From the NCBI GenBank assembly GCA_051872535.1, contig JBJEDY010000060.1, positions 1-35,704 on the forward strand: DNA of 35,704 nucleotides. Reading direction: 5' to 3'. Of the stretch, positions 1-7,339 are shown piece by piece (the stretch's first letter is position 1; every line of letters starts with the position of its first letter). This stretch comes from CAOJBM01 sp051872535. Lineage in GTDB: Bacteria; Bacillota_I; Bacilli_A; RF39; UBA660. The position numbers and the translations under genes were made by a program. Under the pieces are notes generated by a model. That model saw only the letters and a program-made list of their open reading frames with translations, had not been told where the DNA came from and ran no database searches.

Positions 1-55
1 TGAACCAACGATCAGGGAGTTGCAGTCCCACGCCTTACCACTTGGCTATAGACCC
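1..55 (-). tRNA. tRNA-Cys (GCA), 3' part cut off by the window edge
   Basis: On the minus strand the sequence begins with acceptor strand GGGTCTA, followed by a D arm GCC..GGC and the anticodon loop CTGCAAC, so the anticodon is GCA (Cys). The T-arm begins with GTTGG-TTCA and then runs off the window, so the 3' acceptor strand is missing. The anticodon stem has four good pairs and a T-T mismatch at its base. The D-arm block GCCAAGTGGTAAGGC is as in other Firmicutes tRNA-Cys genes. Confidence 0.9.
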
Positions 56-111
56 ATCTTTCGAATTTTGCATAAACGAAATCAATAAATAGATTCGCTT
101 TAACAAGAAAT

Positions 112-140
112 ATTGTACACTATTACAATGTTTTTGTCAA
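112..140 (-). promoter_or_regulatory. sigma-70-type promoter for the tRNA-Cys
   Basis: On the minus strand TTGACA (140-135) is separated by exactly 17 nt from TACAAT (117-112). This is a near-consensus promoter, about 57 nt upstream of the mature tRNA 5' end. Nothing else is seen in the rest of the 56-227 gap. Confidence 0.75.
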
Positions 141-227
141 TTAGTGGAACAGATACTTTTTACTAAATATAATATTATATTATTTATTAAAATAGGAATT
201 TAAATATCACTTGTAAAAAGTGATTAT

Positions 228-1016
228 TTAACCTAAAGCAACATCTAAAATCATCATGATTGAAAAACCAATTAGGGTAAACAAAGCCATTAAAGATTTA
301 TTTTCGTTGGATTGACTTTCAGGAATTAATTCTTCAACAACAACATAAATCATAGCTCCAGCAGAAAAAGCTAGTAAATAAGGCATTAAAAATCTTATTT
401 TCATAACAAGAATTGCTCCGATAACACCAGCAATAGGTTCAACGACAGCACTTAATTGTCCTATAAAGAAAGCTTTTTTTCTTGATAAACCTTCTCTTCT
501 AAGTGGAAGACTAACAGCAGTTCCTTCTGGAAAATTTTGTAAAGCTATACCTAAAGCTAACATACATGCTGCACTTAAAGTAACGCCATTTAAATTATAA
601 ATTAATGAACCAAACGCTACACCGACAGCCATTCCTTCTGGAATATTGTGTAGAGTTATTGAGGCAATTAACAATGAACATCTTTTCTTTTTTGAAGTAT
701 TATTTTTACTCTTTTTGGAATAGATCTTATCACTAGTAAATAGTAACAGGCCGCCCAGTAAAATACCTAAAGTAGCTACAACCCAAGCACATAGACCTAA
801 TTCATTTGCCATCTCAATACTTGGATTTAGTAAAGACCAAAATGATGATGCAAGCATTACTCCAGCTGAAAGTCCAAGTGATAAATCCATTACATTTTTA
901 TTTACATTTTTAAAGAAAAAAACTATTGCAGCTCCTAATGCTGTTACACTCCAAGTAAATAATGTCGCAAGTAGGGCTTGATAAATATTATTTAAACTAC
1001 AAAACCAATCTATCAT
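228..1016 (-). CDS. ZIP family divalent metal transporter
   Basis: A polytopic inner-membrane protein of the ZIP (ZupT/GufA-like) family, which moves zinc or related divalent metals into the cytosol. Direct evidence is the pair of ZIP signature helices: HNIPEGMAVGVAFGS near residue 120 and QNFPEGTAVSLPLRREG near residue 160, in which the first His of the usual HNxPEG is replaced by Gln. About eight hydrophobic segments are visible, with a short basic loop (KSKNNTSKKKR) between helices 3 and 4 as is typical. The start is taken at the second in-frame ATG (1014-1016), because GAGGAG lies 7 nt upstream of it but only 1 nt from the first ATG at 1022; this gives 262 residues. It diverges from the hydrogenase gene. 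The metal cannot be told from sequence. Confidence 0.9.
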   Translation of the reverse strand: MIDWFCSLNNIYQALLATLFTWSVTALGAAIVFFFKNVNKNVMDLSLGLSAGVMLASSFWSLLNPSIEMANELGLCAWVVATLGILLGGLLLFTSDKIYSKKSKNNTSKKKRCSLLIASITLHNIPEGMAVGVAFGSLIYNLNGVTLSAACMLALGIALQNFPEGTAVSLPLRREGLSRKKAFFIGQLSAVVEPIAGVIGAILVMKIRFLMPYLLAFSAGAMIYVVVEELIPESQSNENKSLMALFTLIGFSIMMILDVALG

Positions 1017-1039
1017 AATCATTCTCCTCTTTATAAGAT

Positions 1040-1068
1040 ATGACTATAATTATAATCCGTGCTATAAT
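1040..1068 (+). promoter_or_regulatory. promoter of the [FeFe] hydrogenase gene
   Basis: ATGACT (1040-1045), a 17-nt spacer and TATAAT (1063-1068). The predicted transcript would start near 1075, downstream of any start codon at 1040. This supports the GTG at 1097 as the real start of the hydrogenase. Confidence 0.6.
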
Positions 1069-1096
1069 AAAGACACAAATAGTAAAGGTGATTAAA

Positions 1097-2506
1097 GTGA
1101 AGAAGTATAGATGTAAAGTATGTGGATATATTCATAATGATGAAATTAATAATGAATTTATATGTCCAGAATGTGGAGCAACTAAAAATAATTTTATAGA
1201 TGAAACAATTGATAAAAAAGTTTGGATAAGTGAAATAAATCCTAGTATAATGCGAATAAATAAAAAATGCATAAATTGTGGAATGTGTAAAAATATATGT
1301 GAAAATAAAACGGGTATAAAATATGATCCTAGTAAAGTTTTAGAACCTATTTGTATTAATTGTGGACAATGTATAATAACTTGTCCATCTGGAGCGTTAG
1401 TACCTAAATATGACTATAAAAAAGTTTTAGAATATATTACGGATCCTAATTATACTGTTATTGTTTCTACCGCTCCATCTGTAAGAGTTGCTTTAGGCGA
1501 TGAATTTGATTTAGAACCAGGAACTCTAGTAACTGGAAAAATGATTAATGCTTTAAGAAAATGTGGATTTGATTATGTTTTAGATACTTGTTATGGTGCT
1601 GATTTGACTATCATGGAAGAAGCAACCGAATTACTCACTAGGATAAAAAATAATAAAAATCTTCCTCAGTTTACTAGTTGTTGTCCTTCTTGGGTTAAAT
1701 ATTGTGAACTATATCATGAAGAACTATTACCTAATCTATCTGAAACTAAAAGTCCAATTAGTATGCAAGGGGCTATAATAAAAACATATTTTTGTGAAAA
1801 ACAAGGGCTAGATCCTAATAAAGTTATCAATGTTACAATAGCACCATGTACTGCTAAAAAATATGAAATAAAAAGAGAAGAATTACAAGGAAATGACTTT
1901 GTTTTAACTACTAGTGAATTAGCAATTTTAATTCGTGAAAAGAATCTAGATTTTAAATCTTTAATGGAAGATAAATTTGATAATATTTTAGGAGAAGCAA
2001 GTGGATCTGGGGTAATATTTGGAAATAGTGGTGGTGTTATGGAAGCAGCATTAAGAACGGCTTTTTTCATTACTGAAAAGAAAAATCCTCCACTAGAGTT
2101 ATTAAATTTCCAAAATGTTAGAGGGCTTAAAGAAATAAAAGAGGCTGAGGTTTCACTAGGAGGAAAAACAATTAAAGTGGCAGTTATTTACGGAATGCCT
2201 AAATTAGAAGAAATATTAGAACATTTAAATGAATATACATTTATTGAAGTAATGAATTGCCCTGGTGGATGTATTAGTGGAGGAGGACAACCATTAGTTC
2301 CGCCTGCTAAGTTAAATGAGTATCGTGAAAAGAGAATGGCATCACTTTATTATGACGATGCTAGTAGAAATGTAAGAAATAGTTATCAAAATTTAGAAAT
2401 AATAGAATTATACAAAGATTATTTAGAACACCCAGGAAGTATTAAAGCCAAAAAAATACTTCATACTAAATATAATTCAAAAAAAGATATGCTAGAAACA
2501 AAATAG
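1097..2506 (+). CDS. [FeFe] hydrogenase with N-terminal rubredoxin-like domain
   Basis: Monomeric iron-only hydrogenase, which reversibly makes or oxidises H2, probably in the cytoplasm with ferredoxin-type partners. The 469-residue protein starts at GTG 1097, which has AAAGGTGA 5-6 nt upstream. Domains in order: a rubredoxin-like zinc/iron knuckle (C6, C9, C23, C26), two [4Fe-4S] ferredoxin motifs (C58/61/64/68 and C86/89/92/96), and the H-cluster domain. The H-cluster domain carries all three motifs: TSCCPSW (C195, C196), APCTAKKYE (C251) and EVMNCPGGCISGGGQP (C388, C392). Motif 2 has Ala where group A enzymes usually have Met before PC. The N-terminal rubredoxin-like module, in place of a 2Fe-2S domain, suggests a dedicated electron donor or a sensory role (inference). 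No hydrogenase maturation genes are in the window. Confidence 0.93.
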   Translation: MKKYRCKVCGYIHNDEINNEFICPECGATKNNFIDETIDKKVWISEINPSIMRINKKCINCGMCKNICENKTGIKYDPSKVLEPICINCGQCIITCPSGALVPKYDYKKVLEYITDPNYTVIVSTAPSVRVALGDEFDLEPGTLVTGKMINALRKCGFDYVLDTCYGADLTIMEEATELLTRIKNNKNLPQFTSCCPSWVKYCELYHEELLPNLSETKSPISMQGAIIKTYFCEKQGLDPNKVINVTIAPCTAKKYEIKREELQGNDFVLTTSELAILIREKNLDFKSLMEDKFDNILGEASGSGVIFGNSGGVMEAALRTAFFITEKKNPPLELLNFQNVRGLKEIKEAEVSLGGKTIKVAVIYGMPKLEEILEHLNEYTFIEVMNCPGGCISGGGQPLVPPAKLNEYREKRMASLYYDDASRNVRNSYQNLEIIELYKDYLEHPGSIKAKKILHTKYNSKKDMLETK

Positions 2507-2518
2507 CATATCTTTTTT
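2480..2518. terminator. bidirectional intrinsic terminator
   Basis: GATATGCTA (2486-2494) pairs with TAGCATATC (2504-2512), loop of nine bases. An A-run lies before the stem and TTTTTT after it, so it works in both directions. The hydrogenase stop TAG is inside the stem and the convergent glycosyltransferase ends at 2517. Confidence 0.85.
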
Positions 2519-3470
2519 ATAATATATTTTCATCTTCATCATCAAAACCAAAGCTTTTTCTTATAACATAGATTGGTCTATTCTTACATTCTAAATAAGT
2601 CTTTGCTAAATACTCACCTAATATTCCGATAGTAATTAACTGAATACCTCCTAAGAAAAGAATGACACATATTAAAGATGCATAACCAGAAATTGCAATT
2701 CCAAAAAAGATTTTTTGAATAATGATTATAATACCGTAAATAAAAGCTATCAATGAAGAAATAGCACCTAATGTTGTAGCAAGTTTTAAAGGTTTAACAC
2801 TATAACCTATAATACCATCAAGTGCATATTTTAAACTAGCACTAAAATTAAATTTACTCTCTCCATTTAAACGAGGCTCAACTTCATATTCCATATATTT
2901 AGTATTAAAACCAACCCAAGAAAAAATTCCTTTTGAAAAACGATTTTTTTCACTCAAATTGACAATTGTATTAGTAACACATCTTCTAAACATTCTAAAA
3001 TCACTTGCTCCATTTTGAAAATGAATATCGCTAATAGCATCAATAAATTTATAGAATAGATTTTTACAAGCAGTCATAATTAAACCTTCAGCTTTTCTCT
3101 TCTTCATAACCATTGCTACTTGTTCATAATCTGGATTATTATCCAAAAAATCCATCATAGTTAATAAGTACTTAGGATTTTGTTGCATATCTCCATCAAT
3201 AATACAAGTATATTCGCCACTGCTATGGCAAAGACCTGCATATATAGCAGCTTCCTTTTTAAAATTTCTTGAAAAAGAAATAACTTTAACATGTTTCTTA
3301 TCATTATTATATACTTCAACTAATTCTTGATAAGTGTTATCTTTGGATCCGTCATCAACATAAATAAGTTCATATGCTTTAACTTCTTTTAATGCATTTG
3401 CAAGTTTATCGTATAAGCCCTTTACATTTCCTTGCTCATTATATGAAGGAATAATTACGCTTAATTTCAT
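2517..3470 (-). CDS. family 2 glycosyltransferase, GtrB/DPM1-like, with C-terminal membrane helices
   Basis: Membrane-bound GT-A fold glycosyltransferase, likely moving a sugar from a nucleotide donor to a polyprenyl-phosphate carrier for cell-surface glycan decoration. It opens with SVIIPSYNEQGNV, then YVDDGSKDNT (donor-binding Asp pair) and CIIDGDMQQNP (DxD metal site). Two hydrophobic segments near residues 225-250 and 262-290 match the GtrB/YfdH layout, and ILGEYLAKTYLE follows, as in that family. The start is ATG 3468-3470, with AAGGAG 9 nt upstream; the earlier TTG (3477-3479) abuts the ribosome binding site and is unlikely. This gives 317 residues. It stands alone, with no flippase gene beside it. 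Acceptor and sugar are unknown. Confidence 0.9.
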   Translation of the reverse strand: MKLSVIIPSYNEQGNVKGLYDKLANALKEVKAYELIYVDDGSKDNTYQELVEVYNNDKKHVKVISFSRNFKKEAAIYAGLCHSSGEYTCIIDGDMQQNPKYLLTMMDFLDNNPDYEQVAMVMKKRKAEGLIMTACKNLFYKFIDAISDIHFQNGASDFRMFRRCVTNTIVNLSEKNRFSKGIFSWVGFNTKYMEYEVEPRLNGESKFNFSASLKYALDGIIGYSVKPLKLATTLGAISSLIAFIYGIIIIIQKIFFGIAISGYASLICVILFLGGIQLITIGILGEYLAKTYLECKNRPIYVIRKSFGFDDEDENIL

Positions 3471-3518
3471 ACTTTTCAACTCCTTGTTTAAATATTATAA
3501 CATATTTTGAAAAAATAA

Positions 3519-3547
3519 TTGATATTATTAATGAATAATGTTATAGT
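3519..3547 (+). promoter_or_regulatory. promoter of the TasA-like gene
   Basis: TTGATA (3519-3524), 17-nt spacer, TATAGT (3542-3547), followed by AGAGGAGG ahead of the ATG at 3572. Confidence 0.7.
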
Positions 3548-3571
3548 TATATCATAGAGGAGGAATAAAAA

Positions 3572-4183
3572 ATGGAACAAAAAAATGTTATCTTATTAAC
3601 AGTTATTTCAATTGCAACATTATTAACTGCTGTAGTAGGTGCTTCATTTGCATACTTTAGTACTACTGTAGAAAAAAATGTTACAGGACAAGCAAACGAA
3701 GCGTCAGTAACAACAGCAAAATACACAGCTTCAACTATTACATTCTCAACTACAGGAGATAAAATTGTAATGGAAAATGCAATTCCTGGTGATAGTAAAT
3801 CAACTACATTTGAAATTGCTAACTCAGGTAATACTGATATTACTTATAATGTAGCATGGACTGGAGTTACTAGCACATTTGGTGAAAAAGATGCTGATGC
3901 TACTGATGGTACTGATGTAACAAATCCACAAGATAACTTAAAGTATTCATTAGTTTGTGTTGATGCTGATTCTAGAGCAGAAGTAATTAATACTAATGAT
4001 GTTGTTGCTCCAACAACTGCAACAGCTAGCATTAAAGCAGGACAAGTTATCGGTGCTGGAAAAACTCATGAATGTACTTTAACTGTTAAATTTATTAACA
4101 TAACTGATGCTTCTCAAAACTATAATCAAGGTAGAAGTTTTGAAGGAACAATTGATGTTACAACTGAAAATATTCAAAAATAA
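3572..4183 (+). CDS. TasA/CalY (camelysin)-like secreted protein with SipW-type signal peptide
   Basis: Probably an exported fibre or matrix subunit. The first 28 residues form a SipW-cognate signal: a short polar start, a hydrophobic stretch ILLTVISIATLLTAVVG and then ASFAYFS, the characteristic end of TasA-class signals. The mature part is rich in Thr, Ser and Asn, with the beta-type layout IPGDSKSTTFEIANSGNTD.. and NLKYSLVC, ending with NYNQGRSFEGTIDV. Two Cys remain after the signal region. The ribosome binding site AGAGGAGG is strong. The gene sits two genes upstream of its likely processing enzyme, the SipW-type peptidase at 5490. A terminator follows at once, so it can be expressed alone and highly. 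Assignment rests on signal peptide and context; there is no experimental homologue in view. Confidence 0.8.
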   Translation: MEQKNVILLTVISIATLLTAVVGASFAYFSTTVEKNVTGQANEASVTTAKYTASTITFSTTGDKIVMENAIPGDSKSTTFEIANSGNTDITYNVAWTGVTSTFGEKDADATDGTDVTNPQDNLKYSLVCVDADSRAEVINTNDVVAPTTATASIKAGQVIGAGKTHECTLTVKFINITDASQNYNQGRSFEGTIDVTTENIQK

Positions 4184-4211
4184 TAAAGTCTTTTGACTTT
4201 ATTTTTTTTTT
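4182..4211 (+). terminator. intrinsic terminator after the TasA-like gene
   Basis: Perfect 9-bp stem AATAAAGTC/GACTTTATT with loop TTTT, then a long T-run. It separates the TasA-like gene from the next gene. Confidence 0.9.
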
Positions 4212-4217
4212 CTTCTG

Positions 4218-4226
4218 TGTTATCAT
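4218..4226 (+). promoter_or_regulatory. possible extended -10 promoter
   Basis: TGT-TATCAT, an extended -10 type element about 30 nt upstream of the ATG at 4257. No convincing -35 box; it would restart transcription after the terminator at 4182-4211. Confidence 0.35.
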
Positions 4227-4256
4227 AATAATATGAAATGATAAAGGAGTGCCATT

Positions 4257-5399
4257 ATGAATAATAATAACAACGAAAATCCAGAACTAGAAAAGAAAAT
4301 TCAAGAAGAAACAGAAGAAATAGAAGAACAATATCGTATTTTAAAAGATGAAGAAGAAAAAGAAGATAGAAGAAAAGTTGTTTTATTAATTGCATTATTT
4401 TTTCTATTATTCTGTGCATCATTTACAGGGGCAACTATTTCTTATTTATCATATAAACATTCTCAAGATAATAAACCAAATGTAGTTGAAGAAGGAAATG
4501 ACAATAGGAAAGAATATGGATTAAACTATGATACTAATGGAGATGGAATTCCTGATTTAAATATCGATTATGATGGTGATGGTGTTTGCGACTTTAATTG
4601 TGATGCAAATAACAATGGTCGACCAGATACAAATTTAATGAATCATGATACTAACAATGATGGAATGTGTGATTTAAATTGTGATACTGATAGAGATGGG
4701 TTCCCAGACTTAGACCTTGATTTTGATAATGATGGAATTTGTGATATGAATTGTGATACTGATGGTGACAGAGAACCAGATTTAAACATAGACACAGATA
4801 GAGATAAAGTATGTGATATGAATTGTGATACAGATGGTGATGGGAAACCAGATGATAAAATTGCTGAAGAGCCAACAACTCCACCAAATAACAATGAAGA
4901 TCCAACAACTCCTCCAAGTAACGGTGAAGATGAACCAACACCACCAAGTAATGGAGATAATGATGATCCATCAAATGGTGAAGATGAACCGAACAATAAA
5001 CCAGATGATCCAATTCAAATGTCTATCTTGTTTACAGCAAGTAATAAATTTGAAGCAAAAGATATAATACCAGGATGGAAAAGTGAAAATCCACATGAAT
5101 TCTCAGTAAAAAACACTGGTAATAGTAACGCAGCTTATGATGTGGTATTTAAAAATATTTTTTCTGATTTTGAAAATCCGGAAAATTTAAGATACTCAAT
5201 TACTTGTAATAATATTGTTCTTATATCAGATGCATTAGTTCCTATTAGTGATAGAATTGTTTTGCCAAATGAAATAGTTGCAGTCGGCGAAACAAACGTT
5301 TATAAAGTATATTATAGATTTGTAAATACAGGAACTAATCAAGACAATGATCAAGGTAAAACATATCATGTTGAAGTTGATGTTACAGGAAGATCATAA
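4257..5399 (+). CDS. membrane-anchored surface protein: Cys-rich calcium-type repeats plus TasA-like domain
   Basis: Likely an exported, cell-attached partner of the TasA-like protein. Layout of 380 residues: charged Glu/Lys-rich cytoplasmic start (1-40); one membrane segment (41-66) ending TGATISYLSY, which resembles a SipW-type signal end; Asp-rich repeats (88-200) of the thrombospondin-type-3/EF-loop style DxDxDGxxD; a Pro/Glu/Asn linker (204-250); and a C-terminal domain (253-380). The repeats alternate a GxPDLNID form with a form holding CDxNCD, giving eight Cys in four CDxNCD units. The C-terminal domain shares IPG, NTGNS..YDV, NLRYSITC and DNDQGKTYHVEVDV with the TasA-like protein at 3572, so they look like paralogous modules. 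There is no LPXTG. The ribosome binding site is AAAGGAG. Calcium binding is an inference from the motif. Confidence 0.75.
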   Translation: MNNNNNENPELEKKIQEETEEIEEQYRILKDEEEKEDRRKVVLLIALFFLLFCASFTGATISYLSYKHSQDNKPNVVEEGNDNRKEYGLNYDTNGDGIPDLNIDYDGDGVCDFNCDANNNGRPDTNLMNHDTNNDGMCDLNCDTDRDGFPDLDLDFDNDGICDMNCDTDGDREPDLNIDTDRDKVCDMNCDTDGDGKPDDKIAEEPTTPPNNNEDPTTPPSNGEDEPTPPSNGDNDDPSNGEDEPNNKPDDPIQMSILFTASNKFEAKDIIPGWKSENPHEFSVKNTGNSNAAYDVVFKNIFSDFENPENLRYSITCNNIVLISDALVPISDRIVLPNEIVAVGETNVYKVYYRFVNTGTNQDNDQGKTYHVEVDVTGRS

Positions 5400-5407
5400 T
5401 CCCAATT

Positions 5408-5447
5408 AAACTGACTATTTTAGTCAGTTTTATCTTGTCTTTTTTTA
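5408..5447 (+). terminator. terminator-like hairpin
   Basis: AAACTGACTA (5408-5417), loop TTT, TAGTCAGTTT (5421-5430): perfect 10-bp stem. The T-rich tract is broken (TATCTTGTC then seven T), so termination may be partial. Confidence 0.7.
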
Positions 5448-5463
5448 TTAAATAAATTATAAT
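5435..5463 (+). promoter_or_regulatory. promoter of the SipW-type peptidase gene
   Basis: TTGTCT (5435-5440), 17-nt spacer, TATAAT (5458-5463), 26 nt upstream of the ATG. Confidence 0.65.
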
Positions 5464-5489
5464 GGTAAAAGAGAATAGGGGTATTTTCT

Positions 5490-6521
5490 ATGGATAAGAA
5501 GGAGCAAATAAATTGGCTAAGTATCCTAAAAATAGTAGGTAATATTATTTCATGGACATTATTAACGTTACTTATCATAGTAGCAGGTTTTTTGTTGTAT
5601 TATGTTATTTCGACTCAAATCTATGCAGTAAAAGGTGAGAAGTATGCACCTAAATTCTCTTTATATACTATAATAAGTCCAAGCATGACCCCTAATATAA
5701 ACGTTTATGATATTGTAATTGATGAACGAATAGATGTTGATGATGAATTAAAAGTTGGGGATGTAATCACATTTATATCAACAAGTTCTATATCAAATGG
5801 GATGACTATTACTCATAGAATAGTCGATATTATTGATTCTCCAGAAGGACCTAAATATAAAACTAAAGGAGATGCCAATCTAACTCCTGATTATGCTTTA
5901 GTTACTAAAGATAAGATAATAGGTAAAGTTAAGTTTCGAATTCCTCAACTAGGAAGAATTCAATTCTTTTTATCAAGTAAGGGTGGCTGGCTATTTATAA
6001 TCTTAATCCCAGCAATTATTATAGTTATAATAGATATTTTGAAATTATTAAACGTTGTTAAAATTAAACAAAAAGTCCATAAAGTAGAAGAAAAAACAGC
6101 TGAAGAAGAATTAGCTGATAAAGAAAGATTAGAAGTTGAACATAAGAAACAAGAAGAACTTAAAAAGAGACTTCAAGAAAAATCTAATAAAAATGCAGAA
6201 ACGCCTACAATCATAAATGAAGATATTGTCTCTGAGGATTCTAAAGAAGAAGTTAATGATGAAACATTTATTGCATTCTTGGATGAATTAGATAATATTG
6301 AACCTGAAGAAATTGAATCAAAATCTTCAGAACCATCACTTGATGAAATTAAAGCTCGTTTATTAGCATTAGAAGAAGATGAAGAAGAAATTGATCTTCC
6401 AAAGAAAATTGAATTTAGAGAAGAAGAAATACCAGATGATATTGATCTTCCAACTTTAAGTAATGATAATAAACAAGAAGTCGTAGAGGTAGAATCAGTT
6501 GACATTGAAGAAGAACAATAA
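5490..6521 (+). CDS. sipW: SipW-type (ER-type) signal peptidase I with long acidic tail
   Basis: Membrane signal peptidase that removes signal peptides from exported proteins; here it most likely processes the two TasA-like products upstream. N-terminal membrane segment at about 18-41. The catalytic serine is S65 in SPSM. The usual bacterial Lys is replaced by a His, H109 in TITHRIVDI, which marks the Ser-His archaeal/eukaryotic (Sec11/SipW) class. KTKGDANLTPD (about 124-134) is the conserved box after the active site. A second membrane segment lies at about 166-186. Unlike ordinary SipW (about 190 residues), it continues for some 150 residues rich in Glu, Lys and Asp, partly coiled-coil-like, which would sit in the cytoplasm. 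The ATG has a weak upstream site (ATAGGGG). The gene symbol reflects class only. Confidence 0.88.
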   Translation: MDKKEQINWLSILKIVGNIISWTLLTLLIIVAGFLLYYVISTQIYAVKGEKYAPKFSLYTIISPSMTPNINVYDIVIDERIDVDDELKVGDVITFISTSSISNGMTITHRIVDIIDSPEGPKYKTKGDANLTPDYALVTKDKIIGKVKFRIPQLGRIQFFLSSKGGWLFIILIPAIIIVIIDILKLLNVVKIKQKVHKVEEKTAEEELADKERLEVEHKKQEELKKRLQEKSNKNAETPTIINEDIVSEDSKEEVNDETFIAFLDELDNIEPEEIESKSSEPSLDEIKARLLALEEDEEEIDLPKKIEFREEEIPDDIDLPTLSNDNKQEVVEVESVDIEEEQ

Positions 6522-6549
6522 AATCCACTAGAAATCTAGTGGATTTTTT
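6521..6549. terminator. bidirectional intrinsic terminator
   Basis: AAATCCACTAG pairs with CTAGTGGATTT around AAAT; TTTTTT follows on plus, and A-rich sequence before it serves the minus strand. It lies between the peptidase (ends 6521) and the convergent permease gene (ends 6548). Confidence 0.88.
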
Positions 6550-7339
6550 ATGATTTAATTAATATACTTTCTATAAAAGAAATAACTTTATAAATAATAA
6601 AAGATATAATACCTAATAATACAATACCAGCCATTACTAAGTTTAAGTTAAATACTTGCGTTCCGTAAATTATTAAATAACCAATACCAGCTTTACTAAC
6701 TAAAAATTCGCCCATAATAACACCAATTAAAGTCATTGATATATTGATCTTTAAGGAAGATATAATAACATTATAAGAATTAGGAATAACTAATTTAAAT
6801 AGAATTTGTGATTTTGAAGCATGCAATGATTTCATCATTTTTATCTTAATTTCTTCTGTACTATTAAACCCATTCAATATATTAACTATACTTATAATTA
6901 TATTAATTAAAAGTGCCATAATAATAATTGCTTTAGTATTTGCGCCAAACCAAATAATCAAAATAGGTCCAAGTGCTACTTTTGGTAGTGAGTTTAACAT
7001 TGTTAAATAAGGTTCTAGTATCTTATTAAGAATTGGACATATATAAAGAATAATTGCTGTAGTAAAACCAATTATAATTCCTAAAAAGAAAGCAATAAAT
7101 ATTTCTTTAAGAGTCGTTAAGATATGTGTTATTAAATTGCCATTTATCAACAACTCCTTAATCGTATCGTAAACTCTACTAGGTGAAGAAAAAATAAAAG
7201 GATTAATAATTTTATATTTAGCAAGAGTTTCCCATCCAAATAATATAATACCTAGTAATAATAATTGTGCTAAAAAAATTATAATTTTCTTTTTCTTTTG
7301 AGTTCTTAAAAACTTCTTTTGGTCACTAGATAATAACAT
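6548..7339 (-). CDS. ABC transporter permease (nitrate/sulfonate/pyrimidine-precursor importer class)
   Basis: Integral membrane subunit of a Type I ABC importer of the SsuC/TauC/ThiX class. About six hydrophobic segments are visible in 263 residues, after a basic N-terminal patch (KKFLRTQKKKK). The central EAA-type loop region is SLHASKSQILFKLVIPNSYNVI, the site where the permease docks on the ATPase. LNSLPKVALGPILIIWFG before it is typical of this class. Start ATG 7339 lies 14 nt inside the end of the ATPase gene, so translation is probably coupled; only a weak GAGTGAG precedes it. It is the last gene of the minus-strand operon. Substrate is not evident; no thiamin, sulfur or metal genes are nearby to hint at it. 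Confidence 0.9.
   Translation of the reverse strand: MLLSSDQKKFLRTQKKKKIIIFLAQLLLLGIILFGWETLAKYKIINPFIFSSPSRVYDTIKELLINGNLITHILTTLKEIFIAFFLGIIIGFTTAIILYICPILNKILEPYLTMLNSLPKVALGPILIIWFGANTKAIIIMALLINIIISIVNILNGFNSTEEIKIKMMKSLHASKSQILFKLVIPNSYNVIISSLKINISMTLIGVIMGEFLVSKAGIGYLIIYGTQVFNLNLVMAGIVLLGIISFIIYKVISFIESILIKS

Noticed and set aside
4519..4856. Regular DNA repeats looking like a CRISPR-like or minisatellite array
   Set aside because: The periodicity is at the protein level (calcium-type loops), with no fixed repeat plus unique spacers.
4643..5013. Antisense open frames across the Asp-rich repeats (4643-4996 and 4651-5013, minus)
   Set aside because: They mirror the low-complexity repeat, are Ser- or His/Leu-rich, lack ribosome sites and overlap a well-supported gene.
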